Source: Cohnella herbarum
GTDB lineage: Bacteria; Bacillota; Bacilli; Paenibacillales; Paenibacillaceae
Length of the DNA stretch: 64,000 bases
Assembly (NCBI RefSeq): GCF_012849095.1
Contig: NZ_CP051680.1
Location: 3,622,501 to 3,686,500, forward strand
Reading direction: 5' to 3'
The translations under genes were made by a program, and so were the position numbers. Below are positions 44,585 to 52,993 of this stretch, piece by piece. The notes under the pieces were generated by a model. The model was given only the letters and a program-made list of their open reading frames with translations, was not told the DNA's origin and ran no database searches. Position 1 is the first letter of the stretch. Each line of letters begins with the position of its first letter.

Positions 44585-44606
44585 CGTTCACAACATCATT
44601 TATACT
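44577..44606 (+). promoter_or_regulatory. Sigma-A-type promoter of the VOC gene
   Basis: TTGAAT (44577-44582), 18-base spacer, TATACT (44601-44606). The start of transcription would fall near 44613, about 30 bases before the ATG at 44644. Confidence 0.7.
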
Positions 44607-44643
44607 CAACCACATCCACGGTCTAAAAAAGGAGTTGTCGACA

Positions 44644-45039
44644 ATGGAATTGAATACGCAAAAGGTAACGACCTTCCTTACGTTCTCGGGCGAAGCGGAA
44701 GAAGCAATGAATTTCTATGCGGACGTATTCGACGAATCCCGGGTCGTCAGTCTTATACGGCAAGCGAACGGCAAAGTGCTGCATGCGACATTCACCGTCA
44801 AAAATCATTTGTTTATGTGCATCGACAGTCCCATAAAGCACGAATGGACGTTTACTCCCGGCGTGTCGCTATTCGTTAACTGCGATTCCGGCGAAGAAAT
44901 CGAGAGAGTATTCGAAAAGCTGTCCGACGGAGGCCAGGTTCGCATGCCGTTAAGCGACTCTCCGTTCAGCGAGAAATTCGGTTGGGTGGACGATCGTTAC
45001 GGAGTATCCTGGCAATTGAATCTAGCCAAGACGAATTAA
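44644..45039 (+). CDS. VOC-superfamily (PhnB/glyoxalase-like) protein
   Basis: ATG at 44644 is 9 bases after AGGAG; the in-frame TTG at 44635 abuts the site. 131 residues with the PhnB-type pattern QKVTTFLTFSGEAEEAMNFYADVF, KNHLFMCIDSP, PGVSLFVNCDSGEEIERVFEKLSDGG and a C-terminal FGWVDDRYGVSWQLNL. These beta-alpha-beta-beta-beta proteins include glyoxalases, dioxygenases and resistance proteins; many of the PhnB-like ones have no known substrate. Monocistronic, with its own promoter and operator, so its inducer is probably a small molecule. Confidence 0.88.
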   Translation: MELNTQKVTTFLTFSGEAEEAMNFYADVFDESRVVSLIRQANGKVLHATFTVKNHLFMCIDSPIKHEWTFTPGVSLFVNCDSGEEIERVFEKLSDGGQVRMPLSDSPFSEKFGWVDDRYGVSWQLNLAKTN

Positions 45040-45083
45040 GCAAGGCGTTAAGCAAGGCGTTAAGCAAGGCGTTAAGCAAGGCG
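45036..45083 (+). repeat. Four exact copies of a 12-bp tandem repeat across the VOC stop codon
   Basis: TTAAGCAAGGCG four times without mismatch, beginning one base before the TAA stop. The unit is a multiple of three; had the frame stayed open it would encode Leu-Ser-Lys-Ala in one frame. Typical of slippage during replication. Confidence 0.9.
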
Positions 45084-45114
45084 ATCAATAAGTTAAATCA
45101 ACTCGGAACAGCCT

Positions 45115-46845
45115 TTAGTCGTTGAGTACCCCTACCGCGCGGTTTCGTTTGTCCCGGTACATGGCTTTGTCCGCATGCTGGATCAAAGCGTCGACATTGT
45201 TTCCGTCGCGGGGGTATATCGCGATTCCGATACTTCCGGAGATCGTAATCGCGTTGCCGTCGACCACGAACGTCCGTTGCAGCTCTTGCGCTATCCGATC
45301 GGCAAGCCGCTCGGCCTCCCCTTCAGATGCGCCGTTCGGAACGATGATCGTGAACTCGTCTCCCCCGATCCGTGCCGCGGCATCCTCTTCAGGCTCGCAT
45401 TGCCTTAAGCGGGAAGCGACTTCTCTTAACAAACCGTCGCCTACGTGATGGCCGTATCGATCGTTCACCGGTTTAAATCCGTTGAGATCGACGTATAGCA
45501 ACCCGATTCCCGTCGAACGGCTCTCCGGTTCCGCTGCTTCGAGTCTCGCGATGGCCGATCGAAACTTCTCGTAAAACAGAAAGCGGTTCGGGAGATCCGT
45601 CAACATATCGTAATGCGCTTGACGCGTAATTTTGCTTTCCATCTCGTTCTTCTGCTCGAGCAGTTCTCCGAAGTAACGTATCGATTCATTGAATGCGATC
45701 TCGACGCTCTTCAACTCGTCTTTCGTATCCAGCTTAACTCTTGCGTTCAGATTTCCGGCCGCGATCTCCAGCGAAGTGCGTTGCAACATCTTAACCGAAC
45801 GCATAACGGAAAGGCTTACCGCTAGAAACAACGTAACGGCAATTCCGACTAGCACGAATAGAAGCGCTATAGTTAGATTTCTTCCCCTCTCCAGGGAAAT
45901 CTCCCGTTGTTTAATCGAATCTTCTATTAACCCCATCGCTTGATAATATAATTGATAGCCGGTCATCATCGCTTGGCTGCCTTCTAAGATCAATCCTTCC
46001 GGCACTTCCACGAACTCTTCATCGTCGTTGAATGCGTATTTCATTTTTTCGGAAAACGTTCTAGCGTCGCTAGCCCAACGCTTTGCCGTCATTCTCATAT
46101 TCGAGGTTCCCGCTTCGTCGGCGAAATAAGTCGCGCCTAGTTCGACGCTCCTCCCGATTTCAGCTAAAATATCGTTATTCAATCCGCTCAATATGTGTAC
46201 GCGAACCTGCTGTTCCGCATTGATTTCCTTAGCTTCGGTACCGTAAATCGCCAGTCCGACCAAGGAATCCAGCTGCGAAAGAACAAGCGGAATCTGTTCC
46301 AGAACAACCGGGCCTAGCTCGTTCGGTCCGCGATTCGAATCGTTTTTTAATCCGCTGGCGTTCCCAATGCCGTACATGAAATATCCGTTATTCGCCATGA
46401 CTTCGGAATAAGCGACGTAAAGAAGTCCGGTGTGGATATCGGTATTCATCTTCAGTACGCCATTAAACTGTTCGTAAATCTTTGACCATTCATTCGGCAT
46501 GCGCAGGTAGTCACGCATCTGCGTCTGCATGATCGCAAGCTTAGACCCCTTCTCTTTCAACTCTTTGTCCGTGTTCGATATGATCGCCGCAAATTCGGAC
46601 TGATCTTCGGCTAACCACATTAGACGCCTCTGACTCAACAAATCGTTAAATTGCAATAGTGTCCGGTGGTATTCTAAGCCTTGACGCTCTTTCACCGCAA
46701 ACTGTAATTTCTCGTTCGCATCGGAAACGAGCAAATAACCGGAAATGCACATAGGTACGATCAAAAGCGTTCCGATTAACGTAAATTTGTAGGGATACCT
46801 AAGTCTGTTCATGAAACCCGTAACCGAGAAAAACGACCTGTTCAT
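45115..46845 (-). CDS. Membrane-bound diguanylate cyclase (HAMP-GGDEF)
   Basis: 576 residues: helix near 17-38, an extracellular helical sensor (~40-325), second helix (LTIALLFVLVGIAVTLFLAVSLSV), HAMP (VKMLQRTSLEIAAGNLNARVKLD), then GGDEF (MLTDLPNRFLFYEKF, GLLYVDLNGFKPVNDRYGHHVGD, RIGGDEFTIIV). The signature is intact, so it should make cyclic di-GMP from two GTP. The inhibitory RxxD site upstream of GGDEF is not conserved (PEED), so product inhibition is probably absent. No EAL domain. Monocistronic. Confidence 0.92.
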   Translation of the reverse strand: MNRSFFSVTGFMNRLRYPYKFTLIGTLLIVPMCISGYLLVSDANEKLQFAVKERQGLEYHRTLLQFNDLLSQRRLMWLAEDQSEFAAIISNTDKELKEKGSKLAIMQTQMRDYLRMPNEWSKIYEQFNGVLKMNTDIHTGLLYVAYSEVMANNGYFMYGIGNASGLKNDSNRGPNELGPVVLEQIPLVLSQLDSLVGLAIYGTEAKEINAEQQVRVHILSGLNNDILAEIGRSVELGATYFADEAGTSNMRMTAKRWASDARTFSEKMKYAFNDDEEFVEVPEGLILEGSQAMMTGYQLYYQAMGLIEDSIKQREISLERGRNLTIALLFVLVGIAVTLFLAVSLSVMRSVKMLQRTSLEIAAGNLNARVKLDTKDELKSVEIAFNESIRYFGELLEQKNEMESKITRQAHYDMLTDLPNRFLFYEKFRSAIARLEAAEPESRSTGIGLLYVDLNGFKPVNDRYGHHVGDGLLREVASRLRQCEPEEDAAARIGGDEFTIIVPNGASEGEAERLADRIAQELQRTFVVDGNAITISGSIGIAIYPRDGNNVDALIQHADKAMYRDKRNRAVGVLND

Positions 46846-46938
46846 TATGGCTCTTCTTTCAATAGATAGGATGTCTGTATTATTCGCTAGATTTCGACCA
46901 TATCCTTTCCTTCGTTACTTGCTTTTTTTAGAGAAAAG

Positions 46939-46970
46939 GCCCCAAGATGGAGAGAACTCCATCTTTGGGC
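46939..46970 (-). terminator. Terminator after the monosaccharide permease gene
   Basis: Minus strand: GCCCAAAGATGGAG, loop TTCT, CTCCATCTTGGGGC, then CTTTTCTCT. Stem of about 14 bp with one mismatch, 30 bases after the stop at 47001. Confidence 0.85.
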
Positions 46971-47000
46971 TCATCTGTAAATTCAGTATCGATTCGGCTA

Positions 47001-48176
47001 CTAGCTTCTCTTCTTGCGGGTCATGACGTCAAAGATGACCGCCGCCGCCAGTACGGCTCCTCGGATCATGTACTGGTAGGAGATACCGACGCCCAGCAAG
47101 TTCATCCCGTTGGTCAACGAAGCCATTACTATGGCTCCGATAATAGAGCCCGTTACTTTACCGACGCCGCCAGCAGCGGATACTCCGCCGACGTACGCTG
47201 CCGCAATGGCATCCAATTCAAATAACGTACCCGCGGTCGTCGTCGCCGAATGGAGACGAGCCGTGTACATAATTCCGGACAGCGCCGCGAGCATGCCCAT
47301 GGAACCGAATACGATATACGTAATCTTCTTGACGTTAATCCCGCTAAGATGCGCGGCTTCCGGATTGCTTCCCACGGCATAAATATGTCTTCCCAACACG
47401 GTTTTCCTAGTCAAGAAGTGATAGACCACGACGATGATCAGCATGATGATAACCGTCCAGGAAAATCCTTTATAACCCGCGAGAATCCAAGTGATATAAG
47501 CGATGATTGCGGATACGAAAATGACCTTCACTGTAAAAATACGCATAGAGACAACATCGAATTGATACTTGAGCTTGCTTCTGCGATTCGATATTTCACT
47601 GTAGATGTATAGAAGTATCATTACTCCCCCTAGGATTAAGGAGAGCAGGTTCAGGCCGTTGATCTTGGCGATCGAAGGAATGAACCCGGTGCCGATCGCG
47701 TTAAAGTTTTCGTCATCTACGATAATCGTTCCGCTCTTTTCCGTAACCATCAACAGTCCGCCCCTGAAAATAAGCATTCCCGCGAGTGAAGCGACGAAGG
47801 CAGGAATTCCGAACGAGGCGACGAGTACTCCGTTAAACATACCGATGACGATACCAAGTACGAGGATGATCGGAATCGTGAAGTAGAAAGGTAAGCCTGC
47901 CTGCGTCAGGAGGATAGCCGCGATCGCACCCATGAATCCCGCCGCGAATCCGACGGACAAGTCAATGTGCCGAATGACGATAACAAGCGTCATACCGACG
48001 GCTAATACGGCAATATATCCGGTGGCATCCAGAAGGTTGCTAATATTACGAGAAGACATGAACAGCCCGTCCGTCATGATCGAGAAGGTGAGCATGATGA
48101 CGAATAAGGCAATGTACATGCCGTATTCGCGGATATTCACTTTGACAAGCGACTTCGTTTCATTGAAAAAATTCAT
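47001..48176 (-). CDS. Monosaccharide ABC transporter permease (XylH/MmsB type)
   Basis: 391 residues with about ten hydrophobic segments, including VLAVGMTLVIVIRHIDLSVGFAAGFMGAIAAIL, the hallmark of the RbsC/XylH family, FGIPAFVASLAGMLIFRGGLL and the late GVSAAGGVGKVTGSIIGAIVMASLTNGMNLLGV. The length and the ~60-residue extra central region separate it from RbsC and place it with XylH/MmsB. It forms the channel for the ATPase encoded 11 bases upstream. Last gene of the operon. Confidence 0.93.
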   Translation of the reverse strand: MNFFNETKSLVKVNIREYGMYIALFVIMLTFSIMTDGLFMSSRNISNLLDATGYIAVLAVGMTLVIVIRHIDLSVGFAAGFMGAIAAILLTQAGLPFYFTIPIILVLGIVIGMFNGVLVASFGIPAFVASLAGMLIFRGGLLMVTEKSGTIIVDDENFNAIGTGFIPSIAKINGLNLLSLILGGVMILLYIYSEISNRRSKLKYQFDVVSMRIFTVKVIFVSAIIAYITWILAGYKGFSWTVIIMLIIVVVYHFLTRKTVLGRHIYAVGSNPEAAHLSGINVKKITYIVFGSMGMLAALSGIMYTARLHSATTTAGTLFELDAIAAAYVGGVSAAGGVGKVTGSIIGAIVMASLTNGMNLLGVGISYQYMIRGAVLAAAVIFDVMTRKKRS

Positions 48177-48187
48177 AGGTGCTCCTC

Positions 48188-49708
48188 CTATTGCGTAGCA
48201 AGCTGCATGATTTTTTCCTGATCGGCCTCATCCTTGTTTAGCTCGCCTTTGATTTGGCCTTCGGCCATGACATACACGCGATCGCTCATCCCGAGTACTT
48301 CTCCAAGCTCGGATGAGATCATGATAATGCTCATGCCCTCTTTGATCAGCTCGTTCATGATCGTGTATATTTCGAACTTAGCGCCTACATCGATGCCACG
48401 AGTCGGTTCATCCAAGATCAGCAGCTTCGGCCCGACGTACAACCACTTCCCCAGAGACACTTTCTGCTGGTTGCCTCCGCTTAAGTTGCCAACGATTTGC
48501 TCTACGGAAGGCGCCTTTATGAACATAGAGTCTTTGTATCGGTTAGCAATGACGACTTCTTCGTTGTCATTAATAATCCCTTTAGAGGAAATCCCTCCGA
48601 GATTCGCGGCCGATAGGTTGCTTTTGATATCTTGAATCAAGAACAGCCCGTCGCCCTTTCGGTCTTCGGTGACATAGGCGATCCCCACCTGAATCGCTTC
48701 GCTCGGATGATTAAACGACTTGGGAGAGCCATCCAGCAGCAATTCGCCCTTCAGTTTATACGACTTCGGATTACCGAAGATGCTTAGCGCAAGCTCCGTC
48801 CGTCCTGAGCCCATCAAGCCGGCTATTCCGACGATTTCACCTTTATTAACATGTAGATTGACTTCTTTCACGACTTCCCTGCCTAGCTTAGGATCATAAG
48901 CGTTCCATTCCCTAATTTCAAAAATTTTATCTCCGATTGATTTGTTCGTCCTCTTAGGATAGATGTCTTCGATCTCGCGACCGACCATGTTCTTAATGAT
49001 GATGTTCTCGGACACTTCACCTTTGGAAGCATCCAGCGTACAGATCGTTCTGCCATCGCGGAGCACGGTTGCTTTATCCGCAATGGATATAACTTCCTTT
49101 AACTTGTGAGAAATCATAATAGAGGTGATGCCTTGATTTTTGAGTTCGCGTAGAAGATTCAATAGGTTTGCGCTGTCGTTCTCGTTTAATGCCGCCGTCG
49201 GCTCGTCCAGAATGAGCAGCTTGACGTTCTTGCTTAACGCTTTGGCGATCTCGACAAGCTGTTGCTTGCCTACTCCCAAATCTTTGATCAACGTTTCGGG
49301 GTTCACGTTCAGCTTCACTTTTTGCAGCATCCGCTTGGCCTCGACGATTGTCCGGTTCCAATCGACGAGCGAACCGCGCTTCACTTCGTTACCGGCGAAT
49401 ATATTTTCGTACACCGTAAGATCCGGAAACAAAGCCAACTCCTGATAAATGATTCCGATGCCCGTTTTCACGCTGTCGCTGATCTTGTTGAACCATTGCA
49501 CGCTGCCCTCGAACACGATGTCGCCCTTATAGGTACCGTGAGGATAAACGCCGCTCAACACTTTCATCAAGGTGGACTTCCCTGCCCCGTTCTCGCCGAT
49601 CAGGCAGTGAATCTCGCCTCTCTCGACTTTGAAATTGACATCCGTGAGCGCTTTAACGCCCGTAAATTCTTTGGAGATATCAATCATCTCTAAAATGTAA
49701 TCGCTCAT
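48188..49708 (-). CDS. Monosaccharide ABC transporter ATPase, two cassettes (XylG/MmsA type)
   Basis: ATG at 49708 follows AAGGAG; 506 residues. First cassette: GENGAGKST Walker A, GVGKQQLVEIAKAL signature, LLILDEPTAAL Walker B. Second cassette: GLMGSGRTE (degenerate Walker A, usual in this family), LSGGNQQKVSLGKWL, LLILDEPTRGIDVGAK. Powers uptake of a pentose or other monosaccharide. Part of the operon SBP (49810) - ATPase - permease. Confidence 0.95.
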   Translation of the reverse strand: MSDYILEMIDISKEFTGVKALTDVNFKVERGEIHCLIGENGAGKSTLMKVLSGVYPHGTYKGDIVFEGSVQWFNKISDSVKTGIGIIYQELALFPDLTVYENIFAGNEVKRGSLVDWNRTIVEAKRMLQKVKLNVNPETLIKDLGVGKQQLVEIAKALSKNVKLLILDEPTAALNENDSANLLNLLRELKNQGITSIMISHKLKEVISIADKATVLRDGRTICTLDASKGEVSENIIIKNMVGREIEDIYPKRTNKSIGDKIFEIREWNAYDPKLGREVVKEVNLHVNKGEIVGIAGLMGSGRTELALSIFGNPKSYKLKGELLLDGSPKSFNHPSEAIQVGIAYVTEDRKGDGLFLIQDIKSNLSAANLGGISSKGIINDNEEVVIANRYKDSMFIKAPSVEQIVGNLSGGNQQKVSLGKWLYVGPKLLILDEPTRGIDVGAKFEIYTIMNELIKEGMSIIMISSELGEVLGMSDRVYVMAEGQIKGELNKDEADQEKIMQLATQ

Positions 49709-49746
49709 CGTTATGCACTCCTTAACCAAACAACTCTTACAATTAA

Positions 49747-49778
49747 GGAATAGTGATAGACGAATCTATCACTATTCC
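49747..49778 (-). other. Intercistronic stem-loop between binding-protein and ATPase genes
   Basis: A perfect 13-bp stem (GGAATAGTGATAG / CTATCACTATTCC) with a 6-base loop, followed on the minus strand by TTAATTG without a strong T-run. In importer operons such a hairpin commonly protects the upstream binding-protein message and lowers downstream expression. Confidence 0.75.
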
Positions 49779-49809
49779 GCTCATGCTATGTGCGATTGCA
49801 TTGTAGGGA

Positions 49810-50910
49810 TTACAGTCCGGTGAAGTCGCTTGCTTTGTAATAGCCGGAATCGACAAGCTCTTTTCTAATATTATCTTTAGTGACGACGATAACGTCCGTT
49901 TGCTTTGCTTTGACTTGGATTTTTCCATTGTCATAAGTACCGGTCGTCTGAGGCGTTTTGTCTTCTAAGATGGAGACTGCCATGCCCATTGCATCTTTAA
50001 CGAGGGTACGAACGTCTTTAAACACCGTCATCGATTGTTTGCCGTCGATAATGTATTGACCGGAACCTTTGTCTGCGTCTTGCCCCGTAATCGTGTAGCT
50101 TGTGATCGCCGAATCGGAAGCGAAAACGTCCGCGATCGCACGGGACGTCCCGTCATTCGGAGCAAGAATAGCTACATCGCCTTTCATGTCGGCAGCAGCT
50201 GCGGTCAAATGCGTTTGAGCTTTGTTCTTAGCTTCGTTAGGCTCCCAGTTCGTTGTAACTTGACCAATCACTTTACCCATCTCTTCGCGGGACAAATCGA
50301 CTTTGTCTTTGAGAGCTTCCGCTTCGCTGGAGTTCGCGATTTTGAACGTACCGTCAGCGATTTTCGGTTGCAGCACCTTCCAAGCGCCTTCGAAGAAGAT
50401 GAACGCATTATTATCGGAAGCGGCGCCTGCGTACAAGTACAGCGGCTGGCCGTTTCCTTTGGCGTTGTCTACCAAGTATTGCGCCTGCGCCGCGCCTACC
50501 GAGAGGCTATCGAAAGTGACGTAGTAGTCGACTGCGTCCGTTCCCGTAATCAGACGGTCATAGGCGATGACTGTGATACCTTCATCTTTGGCTGCTTTGA
50601 CCGCGCCCCCGGCGGCTGCTCCGTCGAAAGGACAAATGATCAGAACTTTGATGCCTTTGTTGATCAGCGTTTCTACGTTTTCTTTTTCCTTGGCGGATGA
50701 GCCTTGGCTGAACAAAATTTCCGTCGTATATTTCGTGCCGTCGAGAGCTTCTTTGAACCTTTGTTCATCCTGAAGCCATCTTTCCTCGTCTTTGGTCGGC
50801 AATACGATACCGACGCTCAATTTGTCGCCGCCCTTGTTACAAGCTGCAACGATAATGGCTAACATCATAATAACGAGCGCTAAAGAAATCGACTTGATGG
50901 TTTTTTTCAT
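49810..50910 (-). CDS. Monosaccharide-binding lipoprotein (XylF/ChvE type)
   Basis: ATG at 50910, 7 bases after GAGAGGGG (another ATG at 50916 abuts the site). 366 residues; signal KKTIKSISLALVIMMLAIIVAAC with lipobox; the mature start KLSVGIVLPTKDEERWLQDEQRFKEAL and IKVLIICPFDGAAAGGAVKAAKDEGITVIAYDRLI are typical of ChvE/XylF periplasmic-binding proteins, as is GQDADKGSGQYIIDGKQSMTVFKD. It binds a single sugar (xylose, glucose or galactose are the usual ligands). A cre site lies upstream. Confidence 0.93.
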   Translation of the reverse strand: MKKTIKSISLALVIMMLAIIVAACNKGGDKLSVGIVLPTKDEERWLQDEQRFKEALDGTKYTTEILFSQGSSAKEKENVETLINKGIKVLIICPFDGAAAGGAVKAAKDEGITVIAYDRLITGTDAVDYYVTFDSLSVGAAQAQYLVDNAKGNGQPLYLYAGAASDNNAFIFFEGAWKVLQPKIADGTFKIANSSEAEALKDKVDLSREEMGKVIGQVTTNWEPNEAKNKAQTHLTAAAADMKGDVAILAPNDGTSRAIADVFASDSAITSYTITGQDADKGSGQYIIDGKQSMTVFKDVRTLVKDAMGMAVSILEDKTPQTTGTYDNGKIQVKAKQTDVIVVTKDNIRKELVDSGYYKASDFTGL

Positions 50911-50977
50911 TTTCATACCCCTCTCGAAATTGGACTTAGCGGCTAACAAGAACAACTATAGCACCCAAATTCAGGGA

Positions 50978-50991
50978 TGAAAGCGCTAACT
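50978..50991 (-). promoter_or_regulatory. CcpA cre site upstream of monosaccharide importer
   Basis: TGAAAGCGCTAACT fits the consensus TGWAARCGYTWNCW at all 14 positions. It lies 68 bases upstream of the binding-protein start at 50910, in a promoter-proximal position suited to catabolite repression. Confidence 0.65.
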
Positions 50992-51234
50992 ACTAGCATT
51001 CTTTTACAACCGTCTATACTTTTTTATGGTTTTTGGAACGGGGGAGGCGGATTGAAGGTACCTCTTAGCACAAACTTGGCGATTCCCGCCAATTTGCCTG
51101 CTCTGGCCGATGTAACCCGACTCAGCCGGGCTATTCACGACTATATGTCTCATCCGGCATCTACGCAGTCTAATTTACTCCAACGAAGTTTTCTACTGAA
51201 GAGGTATAGATCAAACAACCACCTTGAGCTGAAG

Positions 51235-51766
51235 TTAGAGCGGCTGCGCCGCTTTAAATCGAGCAAACAGCTACCTTGCGAGGAATTAGAGCGGCTGCGC
51301 CGCTTTAAATCGAGCAAACAGCTACCTTGCGAGGAGTTAGAGCGGCTGCGCCGCTTTAAATCGAGCAAACAGCTACCTTGCGAGGAATTAGAGCGGCTAT
51401 GCCGCTTTAAATCGAGCAAACAGCTACCTTGCGAGGAATTAGAGCGGCTGCGCCGCTTTAAATCGAGCAAACAGCTACCTTGCGAGGAATTAGAGCGGCT
51501 GCGCCGTTACTACTCAGGTCTCCCCAAATACGGAGAGATTCTTTCTTTACCTCCCAACTTTCGGCTAACGAACCACGATACGAACTGAGAGTACGTTATC
51601 TCCGCCAAAGGTCGGCTGACGACGGAGGATGTTACTTAGTGTGAGGCTGGATGACGACTACGGTGAAGCAGACTAAAAAGTGCCTAGTAATACTCCCTAA
51701 AAGAAGTTGACCTGAGTAGTAACGGCTACGCCGCTTTAAATCGAGCAAACAGCTACCTTGCGAGGA
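51235..51766. repeat. 51-bp tandem repeat array, sixth unit split by an insertion
   Basis: Five complete units begin at 51235, 51286, 51337, 51388 and 51439. A sixth starts at 51490, breaks at about 51505 and resumes at 51723 (CGGCTACGCCGCTTTAAATC...) after the 218-bp element. Each unit contains AGCGGCTGCGCCGCT, a 6-bp stem with 3-base loop. Units differ by single bases (GAATTAG/GAGTTAG; CTGCGCC/CTATGCC), so the array is young. Confidence 0.9.
51506..51723. mobile_element. 218-bp MITE-like element inserted in the repeat array
   Basis: It begins GTTACTACTCAGGTC and ends with the exact reverse complement GACCTGAGTAGTAAC; with the flanking bases the inverted repeats span 18 bp (51503-51520 and 51709-51726). 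The flanks CGGCTGCGCC (51496-51505) and CGGCTACGCC (51723-51732) look like a 9-10 bp target duplication with one difference. No coding frame is evident inside, so it would need a transposase from elsewhere. Confidence 0.65.
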
Positions 51767-51792
51767 CGATTCCCATCCTCATGCCGCAAAAA

Positions 51793-51814
51793 AACCGTCA
51801 GCCCCCTGACGGTT
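51793..51814 (-). terminator. Terminator after the second ChvE-like lipoprotein gene
   Basis: Minus strand: AACCGTCAGG, GG loop region, CTGACGGTT followed by TTTTTTGCGG. Lies 35 bases past the stop at 51849. Confidence 0.9.
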
Positions 51815-51848
51815 TTCCTTAAGCTCCCTTAGTCCTCGATCCATCCAT

Positions 51849-52955
51849 TTACTTCCCGGTTCCCACGTTGCGATAAACGTCTTCCTTCGCATGGAAACCG
51901 TCGGCGATGATCGTCTCGTCGATATTCAGCTTATTTACGGCAATCGGCGGAAGGAGAACGGACGGCACTTCGATTTTCCCGTTGTTCACTTTCCGGTCCG
52001 CGCCGACGTTCTCGCCTTTCGCCATCTTAACCGCAAGCTCGGCGGCTTTGTAGGCTAACGCTTTGATCGGCTTATACACGGTCATCGTTTGCATCCCCTG
52101 GACGATCCGCTGAGCGCCTGCAAGCTCCGCATCTTGACCGGCAACCGGAATTTTACCGGCGAGTTCATGCTCAGCAAGCGCCTGAACGGCGCTGCCCGCC
52201 GTCGCATCGTTCCCGGCAATAACTGCGTCGATCTCATTGTCGTTGGCGTTGAGCGCGTCTCTCATATGGGCTAGCGAATTAACCGGCTTCCAGTCCTTCG
52301 TCCATTGGTCGTAGACGACCGTTATGCTCCCGTTGTCGATTAACGGCTGTAAAACGTTAAATACGCCTCGTTTGACAAGATGGGCGTTGTTATCCGTTTC
52401 CGCCCCGCCGATATAAACATATTTGCCCTTAGGCACCAATTTCGTGATCGCCTTCGCTTGGAGCTCGCCCACCTTCTCGTTATCGAACGATACGTAGAGA
52501 TCGATGTCCGCGTTCTTGATCAGGCGATCGTAAGAGAGAACCTTGATGCCTGCCGAATGAGCCTTCTTAACGATTGTCGCCGTTGCCTCGGCATTATGCG
52601 GAACGACGACAAGAATGTCGACGCCTTGACCGATCAATGTTTCGGCTTGGGAAATTTGTCTTGCATCGTCGCCGTTAGCCTCCATAATCTCCACCTCCGC
52701 GCCTAACGCCAACACGGCTTCCTTGAATAAATCCCTGTCCTTCTGCCAACGCTCTTCCTGCAGCGTGTCCATAGAAAACCCGATTTTGATTTTCTTTCCC
52801 TCAACGCCGGGATTCGCACCGGAATCTACCGTGGGCGTAGGCTTAGCGGCCATTGTCGGCTTAGGCGTTCCGCGCTTGTTGCCGTTCTCTTCGCAGGCCG
52901 AGACAAGACAGATCAATGCCAGCGCAAGCACGATCAGATACCTTTGCTTCCCCAT
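51849..52955 (-). CDS. Second ChvE/XylF-type sugar-binding lipoprotein
   Basis: ATG at 52955 follows AAAGGGGGAG; the frame continues upstream to 53165, overlapping the regulator. 368 residues: signal GKQRYLIVLALALICLVSAC with lipobox, then KIKIGFSMDTLQEERWQKDRDLFKEAVLALGAEVEIMEANGDDARQ and VDILVVVPHNAEATATIVKKAHSAGIKVLSYDRLI, paralogous to the protein at 49810. It ends the sensor operon (56947 to 51849), 38 bases after the response regulator. It may deliver sugar to the same ATPase/permease pair, or act in sensing. Confidence 0.92.
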   Translation of the reverse strand: MGKQRYLIVLALALICLVSACEENGNKRGTPKPTMAAKPTPTVDSGANPGVEGKKIKIGFSMDTLQEERWQKDRDLFKEAVLALGAEVEIMEANGDDARQISQAETLIGQGVDILVVVPHNAEATATIVKKAHSAGIKVLSYDRLIKNADIDLYVSFDNEKVGELQAKAITKLVPKGKYVYIGGAETDNNAHLVKRGVFNVLQPLIDNGSITVVYDQWTKDWKPVNSLAHMRDALNANDNEIDAVIAGNDATAGSAVQALAEHELAGKIPVAGQDAELAGAQRIVQGMQTMTVYKPIKALAYKAAELAVKMAKGENVGADRKVNNGKIEVPSVLLPPIAVNKLNIDETIIADGFHAKEDVYRNVGTGK

Positions 52956-52993
52956 TCGCTTCTCCCCCTTTCCATTCACGATCGCCACGGTTT

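Larger units (their letters stand above)
50992..51848. other. Non-coding region with a 51-bp tandem array and an inserted element
   Basis: A reading frame of about 200 codons crosses this region on the plus strand and another on the minus strand. Both owe their openness to the 51-bp period, and neither has a ribosome site or recognisable similarity. The stretch 50992-51234 shows nothing else that I can identify. Confidence 0.6.

Noticed and set aside
50977..51588. Open reading frame of about 203 codons across the 51-bp array
   Set aside because: Openness follows from a repeat unit of 17 codons without stops; the opposite strand is also open, there is no ribosome site or recognisable similarity, and the end runs into the inserted element.
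51235..51766. CRISPR array
   Set aside because: Units are contiguous with no unique spacers, and no cas gene is present; the same applies to 60561-60790 and 34582-35148.
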